A DNA stretch of 64,000 nucleotides from Natranaeroarchaeum sp042663585 (GCF_042663585.1 NZ_JBHTAN010000006.1:682001-746000), one strand, 5' to 3'. Numbered from the stretch's first letter, positions 25,504-35,051 are shown. The notes: generated by a model not told the origin, from the letters alone. Numbers and translations: made by a program.

Positions 25504-26877
25504 GTGGTAGACCTACTGGTCTCGGGCGGACGGCTCCTCGCGGCGCTGTTTTTGGTCGTACTGAACGGGTTTTTCGTGGCCGCAGAGTTCGCCTACGTCC
25601 GGATCCGATCGGAAGCGGTCGACACGCTCGTCGAGGAAGGGAAAGCGGGCGCAGGACAGCTAGAAGCGGCGATGGACAACCTCGACGACTATCTCGCCGT
25701 CACGCAACTGGGCATCACCATCGCATCGCTCGGCCTGGGATGGATCGGTGAACCTGCGGTCGCGGCGCTCCTCGACCCCGTGCTGGCACCGCTACTCCCC
25801 GAGAGCATCGTCCACTTCGTGGCGTTCGGGTTAGGGTTCGGTTTCATCACGTTCCTCCACGTTGTCTTCGGCGAACTCGCGCCGAAAACGATCGCTATCG
25901 CACAGGCAGAGCGCGTCGCGCTGTTCGTCGCGGCACCGATGCGAGCGTTCTACATCGTGTTCGTGCCGGGGATCATCGTCTTCAACGGTACGGCCAACTA
26001 CTTCACGCGGCTTATCGGGATCCCCCCGGCCTCCGAGAGCGAAGAGACCTTCACCGAGAGCGAACTCCGCACCGTCCTCGCCCGCGCGGGCAGGGAGGGT
26101 AACATCGACATGGAGGAAGTCGAGATGATCGAGCGCGTCTTCGAGTTCGACGACGTCAGCGTGCGCGAGGCGATGGTCCCGCGTCCGGACGTGGTCTCCG
26201 TGCCCGCCGATATGTTAGCGTCAGACCTCCGCACGCTGATCATCGAGCAGGGCCACACCCGCTATCCGGTCGTTGACGGCTCCGACACCGATCAGGTGGT
26301 CGGCTTCGTCGACGTGAAAGACGTGATGCGCGTGAGCGAATCCAGCGATGCAGACCCTGTAGATCCGACAGCAGGCGAAATCGCACGCGAGATGCCAGTC
26401 GTCCCCGAGACGACCCGTGCGAGCGAACTCCTGACTCAGATGCAGTCCGAGAGCCGACAGATGGCCGCCATTATCGACGAATGGGGCGCGTTCGAGGGGA
26501 TCGTGACGATCGAGGACCTCGTCGAGCGGGTCGTGGGCGATATCCGTGACGAGTTCGACGAGGAGGCACGCGAACCGACGATCGACCGTCGAGACGACCG
26601 GACGGCACTCGCCGACGGGGGTGTCACGCTCACGGACGTCAACGACGCGCTCGATGCCGACTTCGAGAGCGACGAGTTCGAGACCATCGGCGGGCTAGTG
26701 CTTGCGGAACTCGGACGGGCCCCAGAGGTCGGCGATGAGGTGATGGTCAGGGACTGGCGGCTTACCGTCGAGGACGTCACTGGGACGCGGATCGCCGCCG
26801 TGCTCGTGCAGGACGAGCGGCCCGACGAGGAATCCGAGGACGGATCCGACGGTGAGGAATCGGACGACGAAAACTGA
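25504..26877 (+). CDS. CNNM/CorC-type membrane protein (DUF21, CBS pair, CorC_HlyC domain)
   Basis: About 457 residues from GTG 25504; other GTGs slightly upstream are possible. An N-terminal DUF21 domain with four membrane helices includes NGFFVAAEFAYVRIR and the AVTQLGITIASLGLGWIGEPA segment. A pair of CBS domains follows (REAMVPRPDVVSVPAD, HTRYPVVDGSDTDQVVGFVDVKD, then MAAIIDEWGAFEGIVTIEDLVERVVGDI), then the CorC_HlyC domain and a very acidic tail. The family is linked to magnesium export or homeostasis, with CBS domains sensing nucleotides. The gap at 25335-25503 shows no other convincing gene. Confidence 0.92.
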   Translation: MVDLLVSGGRLLAALFLVVLNGFFVAAEFAYVRIRSEAVDTLVEEGKAGAGQLEAAMDNLDDYLAVTQLGITIASLGLGWIGEPAVAALLDPVLAPLLPESIVHFVAFGLGFGFITFLHVVFGELAPKTIAIAQAERVALFVAAPMRAFYIVFVPGIIVFNGTANYFTRLIGIPPASESEETFTESELRTVLARAGREGNIDMEEVEMIERVFEFDDVSVREAMVPRPDVVSVPADMLASDLRTLIIEQGHTRYPVVDGSDTDQVVGFVDVKDVMRVSESSDADPVDPTAGEIAREMPVVPETTRASELLTQMQSESRQMAAIIDEWGAFEGIVTIEDLVERVVGDIRDEFDEEAREPTIDRRDDRTALADGGVTLTDVNDALDADFESDEFETIGGLVLAELGRAPEVGDEVMVRDWRLTVEDVTGTRIAAVLVQDERPDEESEDGSDGEESDDEN

Positions 26878-26923
26878 TCGCCGGGTCGCGGCCGGGGATC
26901 CACGCCCGGTGAGAAAGAGACTG

Positions 26924-27679
26924 TTACTGCTCGCGGGCCGTCTCGAAGACGTCCTGATGGAGCTTCTCCTGTACCGTTTCCATCAGCGACTGGAGGTTCA
27001 CTGCGTCGTCACGGTTGTACGAGACCAGCGTGTCGAGCGCGCTCTCGTCGCCGCGTTCGTACTCGCGCCAGAGCCTGACAGCGTCCTTCCCGGTGATGTC
27101 GGGTTCGTCGCGCTCGACGCCGAGGTCCCCCTCGATCGATTTGAGTCCCCCCGAGTAGCCGAGCTGTTTGCAGGGGTACATCAGATCGACGTGGGGCATG
27201 TCGAGGTCGACGTCGAACGAGGTTTCGAGGAAGGGGACGTCGAAGCGCTTGCCGTTGAACGTCACCAGTAGCTTGGCGTCCTCGAACTGCTGTGCCAGCG
27301 TGTCGGCGGTGAGATCCTCGCCCTGGACGAGCGTCGTCGTCTCGCCATCGCGGTGAAAGCTCACGGTCGTCACGCGGTCCCGGTGATGGTCGAGGCCGGT
27401 CGTCTCGATGTCGAAGAAACACGTCTCCGCGCGGAAGTTCTCGTAGAGTCGCCAGCGCTCGCCCGAGGGGAGGGTTCGGTCGAAAAAGGAAGCGTCGCCG
27501 TCGTCGAGGTGGGGCCACGCCTCCGCGATGAAGGTCTCTATCCGGTCGGCGCGCGTCGGGCCGACGACCGAGCCGTCAAATTCGTCCCAGTGTGTGATCC
27601 CGTTCGACCAGAGTTTCCGTTCAGTCGCCTCGCCGACGCCCTGGACGGGGATGAAGCTATTCTCGATTCGCACGGGCAA
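26924..27679 (-). CDS. RNase H-like (YprB-type) exonuclease domain protein
   Basis: 251 residues from TTG 27679; GTG 27673 is an equally good start given a TATA-like GTTTAC about 24-30 bp upstream. A helix-hairpin-helix-like start (SFIPVQGVGEATERKLWSNGITHWDEF) is followed by a DEDD-type fold. Exo I is CFFDIETTGLD, a middle motif is LVTFNGKRFDVPFLE, and SYNRDDAVNLQSL supplies the last acidic residue. This matches YprB ribonuclease H-like proteins, which probably act on DNA or RNA ends. The actual substrate is not known. Confidence 0.88.
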   Translation of the reverse strand: MPVRIENSFIPVQGVGEATERKLWSNGITHWDEFDGSVVGPTRADRIETFIAEAWPHLDDGDASFFDRTLPSGERWRLYENFRAETCFFDIETTGLDHHRDRVTTVSFHRDGETTTLVQGEDLTADTLAQQFEDAKLLVTFNGKRFDVPFLETSFDVDLDMPHVDLMYPCKQLGYSGGLKSIEGDLGVERDEPDITGKDAVRLWREYERGDESALDTLVSYNRDDAVNLQSLMETVQEKLHQDVFETAREQ

Positions 27680-27746
27680 GTGAACGTTGCAGTGGACTGT
27701 AAACCCTCCCTTTCCAGTCGCGGTACTCCCTCCAGAACCGGTCCCC

Positions 27747-28478
27747 TCACTCCGGGACCCAGTCGGGATCCGTCGTCGGACTGAGCGTCCACTCCTGCGT
27801 TCTGATCCGTGCCTCCTTCGCGTGGTCGGTCAGCGACGGGACGTGTCGACGCCGAACGACCGCGACCGGGTGGTCGTACGACTGCTCCTCGACCCCCCGG
27901 CGAATCGTCTCGAACAGGCGGGCGCTCTCGCTCTCGATGGTCGCGCCGAGATACGCCAGGACGTACGCGCTCGCCAGTGCGACCGCGGCCACGCAAAAGA
28001 CGACGCCGCCGAGTCCGGGTGCGACGAGTCCGTAGATTGCCGCCAGTAGCAGGACGAGCGTGACGACCCAGCCGCCGAGATGCCACGGTAGCGAGACGGT
28101 ATCGACCGCTGTGAGGGGTGACCGACCCACCGATTCGACTGGCAGGCCGCGCTCGTCGGCGACAGCGTCGACTGCCTGCCGGTCGAACTCTCTGCTCGTG
28201 GTTCCGTAGCTAGCGTAGTCGCTGAGGACTGCGATGGCGGCCGGAATGCCGAGTAGCGCCAGCGCAGGATTCAGTCCGTACGCCCGCCAGCGGTCGCGTC
28301 GAGAGAGCACCGTCCCGTCCCGGTCGGTGAACAGCGCGTCGGCGTCCTCGGGGACGGCGTCGCGAAGCGTCTCCGGAAGCCCGTCGTCGCCGCGGTCGAC
28401 GCCGAGCACTGTCAGCGTCGCCGGTCGGTCGACGGTCTCCGCACGATCCGGCCACGGTCCGTCGGAGGGTCCGGGCAT
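27747..28478 (-). CDS. membrane protein of unknown function
   Basis: 243 residues from ATG 28478; a TATA-like GTTTAAGT about 31 bp upstream supports this start. It has an N-terminal soluble part (VLGVDRGDDGLPETLRDAVPEDADALF), a hydrophobic helix near residue 80 and two more near 150-195 (GGWVVTLVLLLAAIYGLV, GGVVFCVAAVALASAYVLAYL). A charged C-terminal cytoplasmic tail follows. No catalytic motif is recognised. It lies 67 bp upstream of the RNase H-like gene in the same direction and may share its transcript. Confidence 0.7.
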   Translation of the reverse strand: MPGPSDGPWPDRAETVDRPATLTVLGVDRGDDGLPETLRDAVPEDADALFTDRDGTVLSRRDRWRAYGLNPALALLGIPAAIAVLSDYASYGTTSREFDRQAVDAVADERGLPVESVGRSPLTAVDTVSLPWHLGGWVVTLVLLLAAIYGLVAPGLGGVVFCVAAVALASAYVLAYLGATIESESARLFETIRRGVEEQSYDHPVAVVRRRHVPSLTDHAKEARIRTQEWTLSPTTDPDWVPE

Positions 28479-28615
28479 TCGCTGTGGACGGCACTGGGTG
28501 GCGGGTAGACTTAAACGCTCCCCGGGCACTCGCTTCGCGTCGGTGGCTGTGCCGAGACGCTACGCTTACCCGTCTTTGTCTCCTCCATACGGGCAATGAA
28601 CGGAGAGTGGTCGCC

Positions 28616-28879
28616 GTGAGCGAAGGATCCTGGTGGTCGATTTCCGGCGAGACGCCGGGCGAGCGGATGCGCAACGGCTGGCTACAGCTACTCGTCCTCG
28701 CGGCGGTCGTCTGGATCGGGACGCTCGTCGTCTACAACGCAGTCTCGTTCGTCCTCGATCCGATCACGGCGACGGCCGTGTTGCTCGTCGGCGGGCTATT
28801 CGTCGGCTTCAAACTGCGCGATTGGCTGGTCGAGGGGCAGGGAGGCGAGGATAGGGAGACCGAACCGGCCGATCAGTGA
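28616..28879 (+). CDS. small two-helix membrane protein
   Basis: 87 residues from GTG 28616 (starts VSEGSWWSISGETPGERMRNG). Two hydrophobic helices follow (WLQLLVLAAVVWIGTLVVY and ITATAVLLVGGLFVGFKL), then an acidic tail. The family is not recognised. The last 7 bp overlap the convergent thioredoxin-like gene. Confidence 0.65.
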   Translation: MSEGSWWSISGETPGERMRNGWLQLLVLAAVVWIGTLVVYNAVSFVLDPITATAVLLVGGLFVGFKLRDWLVEGQGGEDRETEPADQ

Positions 28880-29247
28880 GCGAGTTCCGACTCGCGTAGC
28901 TGATCGGCGAGATAGATGGCCGCAGGCACTGGCTCCTCCTCCTCGAACCGTGCGACCTCCTCGCCGTCGCGCTCGACGACGACCGTTGCGATCAGTTCGA
29001 CGTCGTACTCGTCGGTGAGCGGGCCCTCCTTGTCGCGGTCGACCGCGTACTGCTCGATTCGCTCGTCGGGGACGCCGGCCGCGTCGAGCGCGGCGGCGAA
29101 GTCCGGTAGCTCCCGACGGCAGTCCTTGCACCAGTCTGCCCCCCACACTTTGAACGTGAGGTCGTCCAGTTCTTCGAATACCTCGACCGTGCGCTCGTGC
29201 GCCGTACCGTCCCACGTCGGCGTGGGTTCCATCGTTTCGAGACTCAT
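28873..29247 (-). CDS. thioredoxin-fold protein
   Basis: 124 residues from ATG 29247; TATA box GTATAAC at 29271-29277 fits a leaderless transcript. The active site is ADWCKDCRRE, a CxxC with two charged residues inside instead of the Gly-Pro of thioredoxin. The rest follows a short thioredoxin fold ending with an acidic LADQLRES helix. There is no signal peptide, so it is a cytoplasmic disulfide reductase or a redox partner. It is divergent from the cysteine synthase gene 85 bp away. Confidence 0.88.
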   Translation of the reverse strand: MSLETMEPTPTWDGTAHERTVEVFEELDDLTFKVWGADWCKDCRRELPDFAAALDAAGVPDERIEQYAVDRDKEGPLTDEYDVELIATVVVERDGEEVARFEEEEPVPAAIYLADQLRESELAH

Positions 29248-29332
29248 ACCCGTTGGTTGGCACCGGGAGAGTATAACAGCCCCGCACCGGATCCGCTCAC
29301 TCTTTAGGCCTCGCCTGTGAACGAGTGTATAA

Positions 29333-30244
29333 ATGAAGACGAGCATTCTCGAGACGATCGGTTCGCCGCTCGTACAGGTCGACTCACCGGAGGGGGCGAC
29401 GATCGCGGCGAAGATCGAGTCGTTCAATCCCGGCGGGTCGGCGAAGGACCGGCCGGCGCTGGCGATGGTCCGCGCCGCCGAGAAGGAGGGTGCTATCTCA
29501 CCGGGCGACGCGCTTGTCGAACCGACGAGCGGGAACACGGGGATCGGACTCGCGCTCGTCGCCGCGGCGCGAGGCTACGATATGACGCTCGTGATGCCCG
29601 AGGGGAAATCCAGGGAGCGACGACAGATCATGCGCGCCTACGGTGCGGAGATCGAACTCGTCGACGGCGACATCTCCGCGGCCCGCGAGCGCGCGGACGA
29701 ACTGGAAGCGGCCGGGGCGACCCAGCTAGGCCAGTTCGAGAACCCAGCCAACCCGGAGGCGCACTACGAGACGACCGGGGTCGAGGTTCTCGAACAGATC
29801 GGTGACCGCGAGGTAGACGCCTTCGTTGCCGGCGTCGGGACCGGCGGCACGATCAGCGGGACGGCCCGCCGCCTTCGCGAGGCCTTCCCCGAGATGGACG
29901 TCGTTGCCGTTGAACCCGAGGAGAACGCCGTGCTCTCGACTGGCGAGTCCGGTCACGACGACTTCCAGGGGATGGGACCGGGCTTCGTCAGCGAGAACCT
30001 CGACGTCGACCTGATCGACGACGTCGAGACGGTGAGCCTCGACGACGCCGAGGCCGAGTGCCGTCGCCTCGCACGCGAGGAGGGGATTCTCGTCGGGCAA
30101 TCTAGCGGCGGGACGAATCTTGCCGCGAAACGCGTCGCCCAGCGTCTCGCCGACCCGGAGGGCAACGACGCCGACGGCCCGCTGGTCGTGACGGTCTACT
30201 GGGACAGCGGCGAGCGCTATATGTCGACGGGCATGTTCGACTAG
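29333..30244 (+). CDS. cysK: cysteine synthase family protein (PLP)
   Basis: 303 residues. The PLP lysine is in SFNPGGSAKDRPAL and the substrate loop is PTSGNTGIGLA. The phosphate-binding Gly loop is GVGTGGTISGTARRL, and VGQSSGGTNLAA closes the cofactor site. These features belong to O-acetylserine sulfhydrylase/CysM. It makes cysteine from an activated serine and sulfide. CysM, O-phosphoserine sulfhydrylase or a cystathionine beta-synthase-like activity cannot be ruled out by sequence. The divergent thioredoxin-like gene would fit redox sulfur metabolism. Confidence 0.9.
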   Translation: MKTSILETIGSPLVQVDSPEGATIAAKIESFNPGGSAKDRPALAMVRAAEKEGAISPGDALVEPTSGNTGIGLALVAAARGYDMTLVMPEGKSRERRQIMRAYGAEIELVDGDISAARERADELEAAGATQLGQFENPANPEAHYETTGVEVLEQIGDREVDAFVAGVGTGGTISGTARRLREAFPEMDVVAVEPEENAVLSTGESGHDDFQGMGPGFVSENLDVDLIDDVETVSLDDAEAECRRLAREEGILVGQSSGGTNLAAKRVAQRLADPEGNDADGPLVVTVYWDSGERYMSTGMFD

Positions 30245-30304
30245 GCCGTTCGAACTCGTCGACGAACCTGAAAAGCTATCTGTCAGTCGTGACTACGCGC
30301 CGGT

Positions 30305-31006
30305 ATGTCTAGAGGATTCGGTGAACTAGGGCCGATTCAGGAGGCCATCCCGGAGTCGCTGGCCGTGGTCGTCGCCCTGCTCACTCAGTTGGGTGACGTC
30401 TGGTTTCTGGCGCTTCTCCTGACAGGACTGTACGTGTCTGGCCTGGCGAGACGCGAGGACATCGCAACGGTTGGTGGGCTCTGGTTGGCAGGGCTGGGGC
30501 TGTACAACGGCCTGAAGGAGTTCTTTCAGTTCCCCCGTCCTGACCAGCCACTGGCCGACCCCGCGGCACTGCCGGAACTGATCCAGCCGATATACGAGGC
30601 GACTGCGATGGCGGGCGGCTACGGGTTCCCGAGCGGCCACGCCGTCAACAGCACCGTCGTCTACGTCGCGCTGGCGGCGGTACTCACGGTTAGCACGCGG
30701 AGACGGCGCTTCGCGGGCGCGGCAGCCATCGTCTCGACAGTCTGTTTCACCCGCCTCGCTCTCGGCGTGCACTACCTCGTCGACGTGCTTGCTGGGGTCA
30801 GTGCTGGCCTGCTCCTGCTGGGCGTCGCCGCGACGCTGATCGACCGAGAGGTCGCGGACCGGCCGTCGGTCGCGTTCGGGATAGCGATCCCACTTGCCGT
30901 CTTTTATCTCCTCACGAGCGCGGCAAACACGGAGTCGCTGCTCGTCCTTGTCGCCTCGGTCGGTGGCTTCGTCGGCTGGCGGCAGTTCGGGCCGGATCGC
31001 GGGTGA
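30305..31006 (+). CDS. PAP2 superfamily membrane phosphatase
   Basis: 233 residues with six membrane helices. The three acid-phosphatase signature parts are KEFFQFPRP, YGFPSGHAVNS (catalytic His) and RLALGVHYLVDVLAG. PAP2 membrane enzymes dephosphorylate lipid or polyprenyl phosphates outside the membrane. In archaea dolichyl or isoprenoid pyrophosphate recycling is a likely task, but the substrate is inferred only. Confidence 0.93.
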   Translation: MSRGFGELGPIQEAIPESLAVVVALLTQLGDVWFLALLLTGLYVSGLARREDIATVGGLWLAGLGLYNGLKEFFQFPRPDQPLADPAALPELIQPIYEATAMAGGYGFPSGHAVNSTVVYVALAAVLTVSTRRRRFAGAAAIVSTVCFTRLALGVHYLVDVLAGVSAGLLLLGVAATLIDREVADRPSVAFGIAIPLAVFYLLTSAANTESLLVLVASVGGFVGWRQFGPDRG

Positions 31007-31018
31007 CCGCCGGATCGG

Positions 31019-32197
31019 CTACGTCTCCGGAACGAGGCGGACGAGCGGTGCGTCCTCGTCGTCGATAACTACGTAGAGATGCCCGGTTCTGGGGTGGGCT
31101 TCGACTGCGCGGATCCGCCAGCCCCGTTCCGCAAGCAGTGGATCGAGTTCGGTCACCTCGCGCCCGTCGACGGCGAACCGCCCGAGAGAGCGCCCTGCGA
31201 GGTTGCCGACGAACAGATCGCCGCGCCAGTCGGGGAACGCGTCCCCGTCGTAGAACGTCATCCCGGCAGGCGGGAAGCCGCCGGAGCCACACTCCCAGTA
31301 GTACACCGGTTCGACCAGGTCCTCGCGCTCGTCCGGTCGATCACCGACCGGGTCGTCGGTTCCGTACCGGCAGGCGTAGGTGGCAATCGGCCAGCCGTAG
31401 TTGCCGCCTCGCTCGATGACGTTGAGTTCGTCGCCGTCCTCCTCGCCGTGCTCGCTCTGCCAGAGGTCGCCGGTTTCCGGATGGACGGTCATCCCCTGTG
31501 GGTTGCGGTGACCGTAGCTGAATATCGAATCCTCCACGTCCGGGTCGTCGACGAAGGGGTTGTCGTCCGGAATCGTCCCGTCCGGATCGAGGCGGAGCGT
31601 CGTGCCGAGTTCGTTCGTCGGATCCTGGGCGACGTGCTCTGGGCCGAAGTTCTTGAACTGTCGGTCTCCGGCGGTCATGTACATCGCGCCGTCCGGGCCG
31701 AAGACGACCCGGGAGCCGTAGTGGGCGTCGCTCTCGACGAACGGCTCTGCGACGTGCAGGCGCTCGAACGCAGTGAGCACCGCCGCATCCGGATCCAACC
31801 GCCCCCGTCCCAGCATCGTCGCCGTCGCGCCCGCTCCATCGGTCCCCGAGTAGGTTAGATACAGCCACGCAGGCTCCGGATAGTCTGGATGGAGCGAGAC
31901 ATCGAGAAGGCCCCCCTGACCGGCCGTCGAGACGTCCGGGACCCCGTCGACCCGTTCGATATCGCCAGTCTCCGGAGCCACGATTGCCGTCGCTCCCACA
32001 CGCTCTGTAAGGACTACGCGGTCGTCGGGCAGGAAGTCGATTCCCCACGGGCTCTGCAGGCCCGTCGCGACGGTTTCGACGGTCACGTCTTCGATACTCG
32101 GCTTCCCCGACGAGCCTATACAGCCGGTACTGCCGAGGATGCCAGCGCCGACGCAAGCCCGGAGTAGCGCCCGCCGGTCGAGTGTGTCCTCGCTCAT
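31019..32197 (-). CDS. PQQ-type sugar dehydrogenase, exported lipoprotein
   Basis: 392 residues from ATG 32197. The N-terminus RRALLRACVGAGILGSTGC is a Tat lipoprotein signal (lipobox STGC). The beta-propeller follows with GLQSPWGIDFLPDDRVVLTER, GGLLDVSLHPDY, YGSRVVFGPDGAMYMTAGDR, SYGHRNPQGM and GGNYGWPIATY, which are glucose/aldose sugar dehydrogenase (GSDH) family motifs. PQQ dependence is a family trait and whether this organism makes PQQ is unknown. It would oxidise sugars at the cell surface. The 3' end faces the PAP2 gene 12 bp away. Confidence 0.9.
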   Translation of the reverse strand: MSEDTLDRRALLRACVGAGILGSTGCIGSSGKPSIEDVTVETVATGLQSPWGIDFLPDDRVVLTERVGATAIVAPETGDIERVDGVPDVSTAGQGGLLDVSLHPDYPEPAWLYLTYSGTDGAGATATMLGRGRLDPDAAVLTAFERLHVAEPFVESDAHYGSRVVFGPDGAMYMTAGDRQFKNFGPEHVAQDPTNELGTTLRLDPDGTIPDDNPFVDDPDVEDSIFSYGHRNPQGMTVHPETGDLWQSEHGEEDGDELNVIERGGNYGWPIATYACRYGTDDPVGDRPDEREDLVEPVYYWECGSGGFPPAGMTFYDGDAFPDWRGDLFVGNLAGRSLGRFAVDGREVTELDPLLAERGWRIRAVEAHPRTGHLYVVIDDEDAPLVRLVPET

Positions 32198-32305
32198 CGG
32201 TTCTCGTGCAGTAGCTACGGTCTGCCGATGAATGAACGTCTCGCCGGGTGGAGTCGCTCGGCCAGCCACTGCCGGTCCCCGACCGAACTGATGGCTCCGG
32301 AACTC

Positions 32306-33181
32306 TCAGAGAAAGGTCGCCAGAACGTCGTTAAACACGTCCGGACGCTCTCGCGAGGGCCAATGGCCACAGCGCTTGATCACCATCAGCCTCGCCCCGG
32401 GAATCGACTGTGCGGCAGTCGCCGACCACTCGACCGGGACGAGCGGATCCTCCGCGCCATGGACGAGTAGCGTCGGAACGCCGAGGTCGTCGAGCCGATC
32501 CGAGTAATCGGTTCGGACGCCGTCCGCCTGGAACTCCTCGCGCATGAACGAGAAGAAGGCCTTCCCTGCACCGGGTTGTCGAAGTCGCTCGTTGACCTCC
32601 GCGACGAACTCGTCGTCGAGCGATGCGGGGTCGTGGACGAACTCGCCGACGGCGACTCTGGTACCCGCCACAGTGGCGCCAGCGAACTGCCGTCCGAACA
32701 GGTTCGCAAAGGGAATGTTCGCCAGCAGATACGAGCCTGTTCCACCGGGTACCTCGTCGCGGAGGCCATAGCTATCGACGAGTACGAGCCGTGAGACCCG
32801 ATCCGAGTTGTCGAGCGCGTAGCCGAGGGAGACGCTCGCCCCCATCGAGATACCGACGAGAGCGGAGCGGTCGAGATCCAGTGCGTCTAGAACGCCCGTC
32901 AGCACCTCGACGTAGTACTCGGTCGTCGACGCGGCGGGGTCGTCGCTCTTGCCGTAGCCCGGCCAGTCCGGCGCGAAAACGTGTCGTCCGAGGTCGTCTG
33001 CGACGAACTCGATGGTGTGCTTCCACGAGAGCGCGGCATCGTCGATGCCGCTCCCGTGCAGAAGGACCACGGGTGGTCCGTTGGAGTCGTTGTCGATACC
33101 CGCTTCGAGATAGTGGATCCGCCGGTCGTCGACAGTTACGTATCGTGAGTTGGCCGCCGGAACGCGTTTGCTTGCGATCAT
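32306..33181 (-). CDS. alpha/beta-fold hydrolase
   Basis: 291 residues from ATG 33181. The oxyanion region is VVLLHGSGIDD, the nucleophile elbow is GISMGAS (Ser), the acid is in LLVHGAEDPLVP and the base in KRCGHWPSRERP, so the catalytic triad is complete. No signal peptide is seen. It resembles C-C bond hydrolases and esterases of the BphD/2-hydroxymuconate type, but the substrate is not determinable. It lies 16 bp after the end of the DUF5804-like gene in the same direction, so the two may be cotranscribed. Confidence 0.88.
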   Translation of the reverse strand: MIASKRVPAANSRYVTVDDRRIHYLEAGIDNDSNGPPVVLLHGSGIDDAALSWKHTIEFVADDLGRHVFAPDWPGYGKSDDPAASTTEYYVEVLTGVLDALDLDRSALVGISMGASVSLGYALDNSDRVSRLVLVDSYGLRDEVPGGTGSYLLANIPFANLFGRQFAGATVAGTRVAVGEFVHDPASLDDEFVAEVNERLRQPGAGKAFFSFMREEFQADGVRTDYSDRLDDLGVPTLLVHGAEDPLVPVEWSATAAQSIPGARLMVIKRCGHWPSRERPDVFNDVLATFL

Positions 33182-33197
33182 ACTGTGTGCGGTCCTG

Positions 33198-33752
33198 TCA
33201 CGCCTCGAACTCCGATTCGGAAACCCTGACGACGACCGTCTCGTCGACGTCGCGCAGGTCGTACTCGGGGAGTTCCCGGTCGGTGCGCCGGACGTAGAGC
33301 GGTTCGACGAGGCGTCGTTTCGTCTCCGTCTCCACCTGGACTGCTCCGGCGTGATCCGCGGTCGATTGCTGATCCGGCGTCTCCTCGTCTCCCTGCTGTC
33401 CGTCACTCGGTTCGGCCCCATCCACCACGCCGTAGAGCTTCAGGTACTCCCCCGTCTCTTCGGGATCGACCTGGTTCGTCCTGACGGCTTCGGCGAGGTC
33501 CCGCGAGAGCCACTCCTCGTCGCTGATCGATGGCTCCCTGACGAGTGCCGTGTCGACGAAGCGGACGAGATACCAGTTGAGATCGTTCAGTAGCGAGACC
33601 GCGGCGCCGACGCTGACAGTGTCGAGCGCGATAGCGTTCTCGAACGGTTCCTCGAGGGTGTACGTCGAGAGGGCGTCCCGGGACGTCTCACGCGAGAGCA
33701 GTTCGTACTTCAGAACGACATCCGGGGCACCGACGAGACAGACGCGGGTCAC
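33198..33752 (-). CDS. DUF5804-like haloarchaeal protein
   Basis: 184 residues. It starts MTRVCLVGAPDVVLKYELLSRETSRDAL and contains SLLNDLNWYLVRFVDTALVREPSI, sequence I recognise from memory as a conserved haloarchaeal family (DUF5804). An acidic, Gln-rich linker leads to a C-terminal segment with TKRRLVEPLYVRRTDRELPEYDL. No catalytic motif or membrane segment is seen. It lies just after the SAM synthetase gene on the same strand. Confidence 0.75.
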   Translation of the reverse strand: MTRVCLVGAPDVVLKYELLSRETSRDALSTYTLEEPFENAIALDTVSVGAAVSLLNDLNWYLVRFVDTALVREPSISDEEWLSRDLAEAVRTNQVDPEETGEYLKLYGVVDGAEPSDGQQGDEETPDQQSTADHAGAVQVETETKRRLVEPLYVRRTDRELPEYDLRDVDETVVVRVSESEFEA

Positions 33753-33791
33753 TAATTCACTGTCGGAGACGGGGCGTATTGTGGATTTCGA

Positions 33792-35051
33792 CTAGAACGT
33801 CGTCAGTTCGCCGTCGATGACGCGCTGGGTGATCGAGGTGACGTCGGCGAGTTGGTCGTCGACGATGCCGACGATTTCGTCCTCGACGTCGTCGAGCACG
33901 ACACCGTCGTCGGTGACGATATGAACGTCGGCGACGTGTGGCTGATCGATGGGGCGGCCGATCTGGCTCAGCAGTCGTACGCGCATGTCACGGATACCAG
34001 TCACGTCGTCGACCACGCTTTCGGCAATCTCGGTCGACAGCAGATTGTAGATCTTCCCGATGTGGTTGACGGGGTTCTTGCCGCTGGTCGCTTCCATCGA
34101 CATCGAGCGGTTCGGCGTGATTAGCCCGTTCGCGCGGTTTCCGCGGCCGACGGAGCCGTCGTCGCCCTGTTCGGCGCTGGTGCCGGTCGTGGTGAGATAG
34201 ATCGACCCGTCCTCGTAGTTGTCCGCGGTGTTGACGTGGACAGACACCTCGCGGTCGGTGTACTCGCCCGCGAGTTCGACGACGTAGTCGTGGATGTTCG
34301 TGATGGCTTCGTCGTATTCGTCGAGGTCGGCAACGTGATCGTCGATGATCGCCACGGCGACGGTGATATCTATCTCGTCGCTCTCGCGTTTGCCCATGAT
34401 CTTCACGTCGGGGCCGACCTCGGGATTCTCGGCGGCGTAGGGGCCGTTCAGACGCTGTTCCGTGTTCAGGACGATCTGTTCGGTCTCGGTGAGCGGCGCG
34501 TGGCCGACGCCGAAACTCGTGTCGTTGGCCATCGGTACTGTCGGGACCGCTTCTCGCGAGGCGTCCCCGCTCGAACCCTCCGAGGAATGTTCCTCGTCGG
34601 TATCCTCACCGAAGACCTCCTGCAGGTCACCGCTCCCCTCCCCGAGTTTGACGTCGACGATGATGTCCGTCCCGACATCTAGCTGGGGGATGTTCTCGTT
34701 GAGATACTCGCGGGCGGCTTCCAGCGCGATGCGCTCGGCCGGAATCTTCGTCCCCTCGTACTCCTTGGTTGCACGGCCCACGATAAGCAGATAGATCGGT
34801 TCGAGAACCTCGCCGCCGTCGAAGGCTGGCGCGGCGTTGCCGGCGACGAGTTGGGTCTCATCGGTGTTGTAGTGGAGCACCTTCCCGACGCGGTCGAGAT
34901 ACTCGCTGGCAATCGCCTGTGCGACGTGTTCGGCGATACCGTCACAGATCGAGTCTGGATGTCCAATCCCCTTTCGCTCTACGATTTCGACGTCCTGATC
35001 CTCGACTGCACGGCGGTCGATCGGCTCGACCCGGATATTCCGTTCTGTCAT
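33792..35051 (-). CDS. mat: S-adenosylmethionine synthetase, archaeal type
   Basis: 419 residues from ATG 35051; a TATA-like TTATAGAA at about 35074-35081 gives leaderless spacing. It has the archaeal MAT signatures ERKGIGHPDSICDGIAEHVAQ, YNTDETQLVAGNAAP, FGVGHAPLTETEQ, GRGNRANGLITPNR and SGKNPVNHIGKIYN. The enzyme makes SAM from methionine and ATP. A haloarchaeal acidic insertion (Asp/Glu/Ser-rich, near residue 170) extends the usual length of about 400. Confidence 0.97.
   Translation of the reverse strand: MTERNIRVEPIDRRAVEDQDVEIVERKGIGHPDSICDGIAEHVAQAIASEYLDRVGKVLHYNTDETQLVAGNAAPAFDGGEVLEPIYLLIVGRATKEYEGTKIPAERIALEAAREYLNENIPQLDVGTDIIVDVKLGEGSGDLQEVFGEDTDEEHSSEGSSGDASREAVPTVPMANDTSFGVGHAPLTETEQIVLNTEQRLNGPYAAENPEVGPDVKIMGKRESDEIDITVAVAIIDDHVADLDEYDEAITNIHDYVVELAGEYTDREVSVHVNTADNYEDGSIYLTTTGTSAEQGDDGSVGRGNRANGLITPNRSMSMEATSGKNPVNHIGKIYNLLSTEIAESVVDDVTGIRDMRVRLLSQIGRPIDQPHVADVHIVTDDGVVLDDVEDEIVGIVDDQLADVTSITQRVIDGELTTF

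Noticed and set aside
25388..25510. 40-codon ORF before the CNNM/CorC gene
   Set aside because: No promoter, poor composition, and it overlaps the membrane-protein start.
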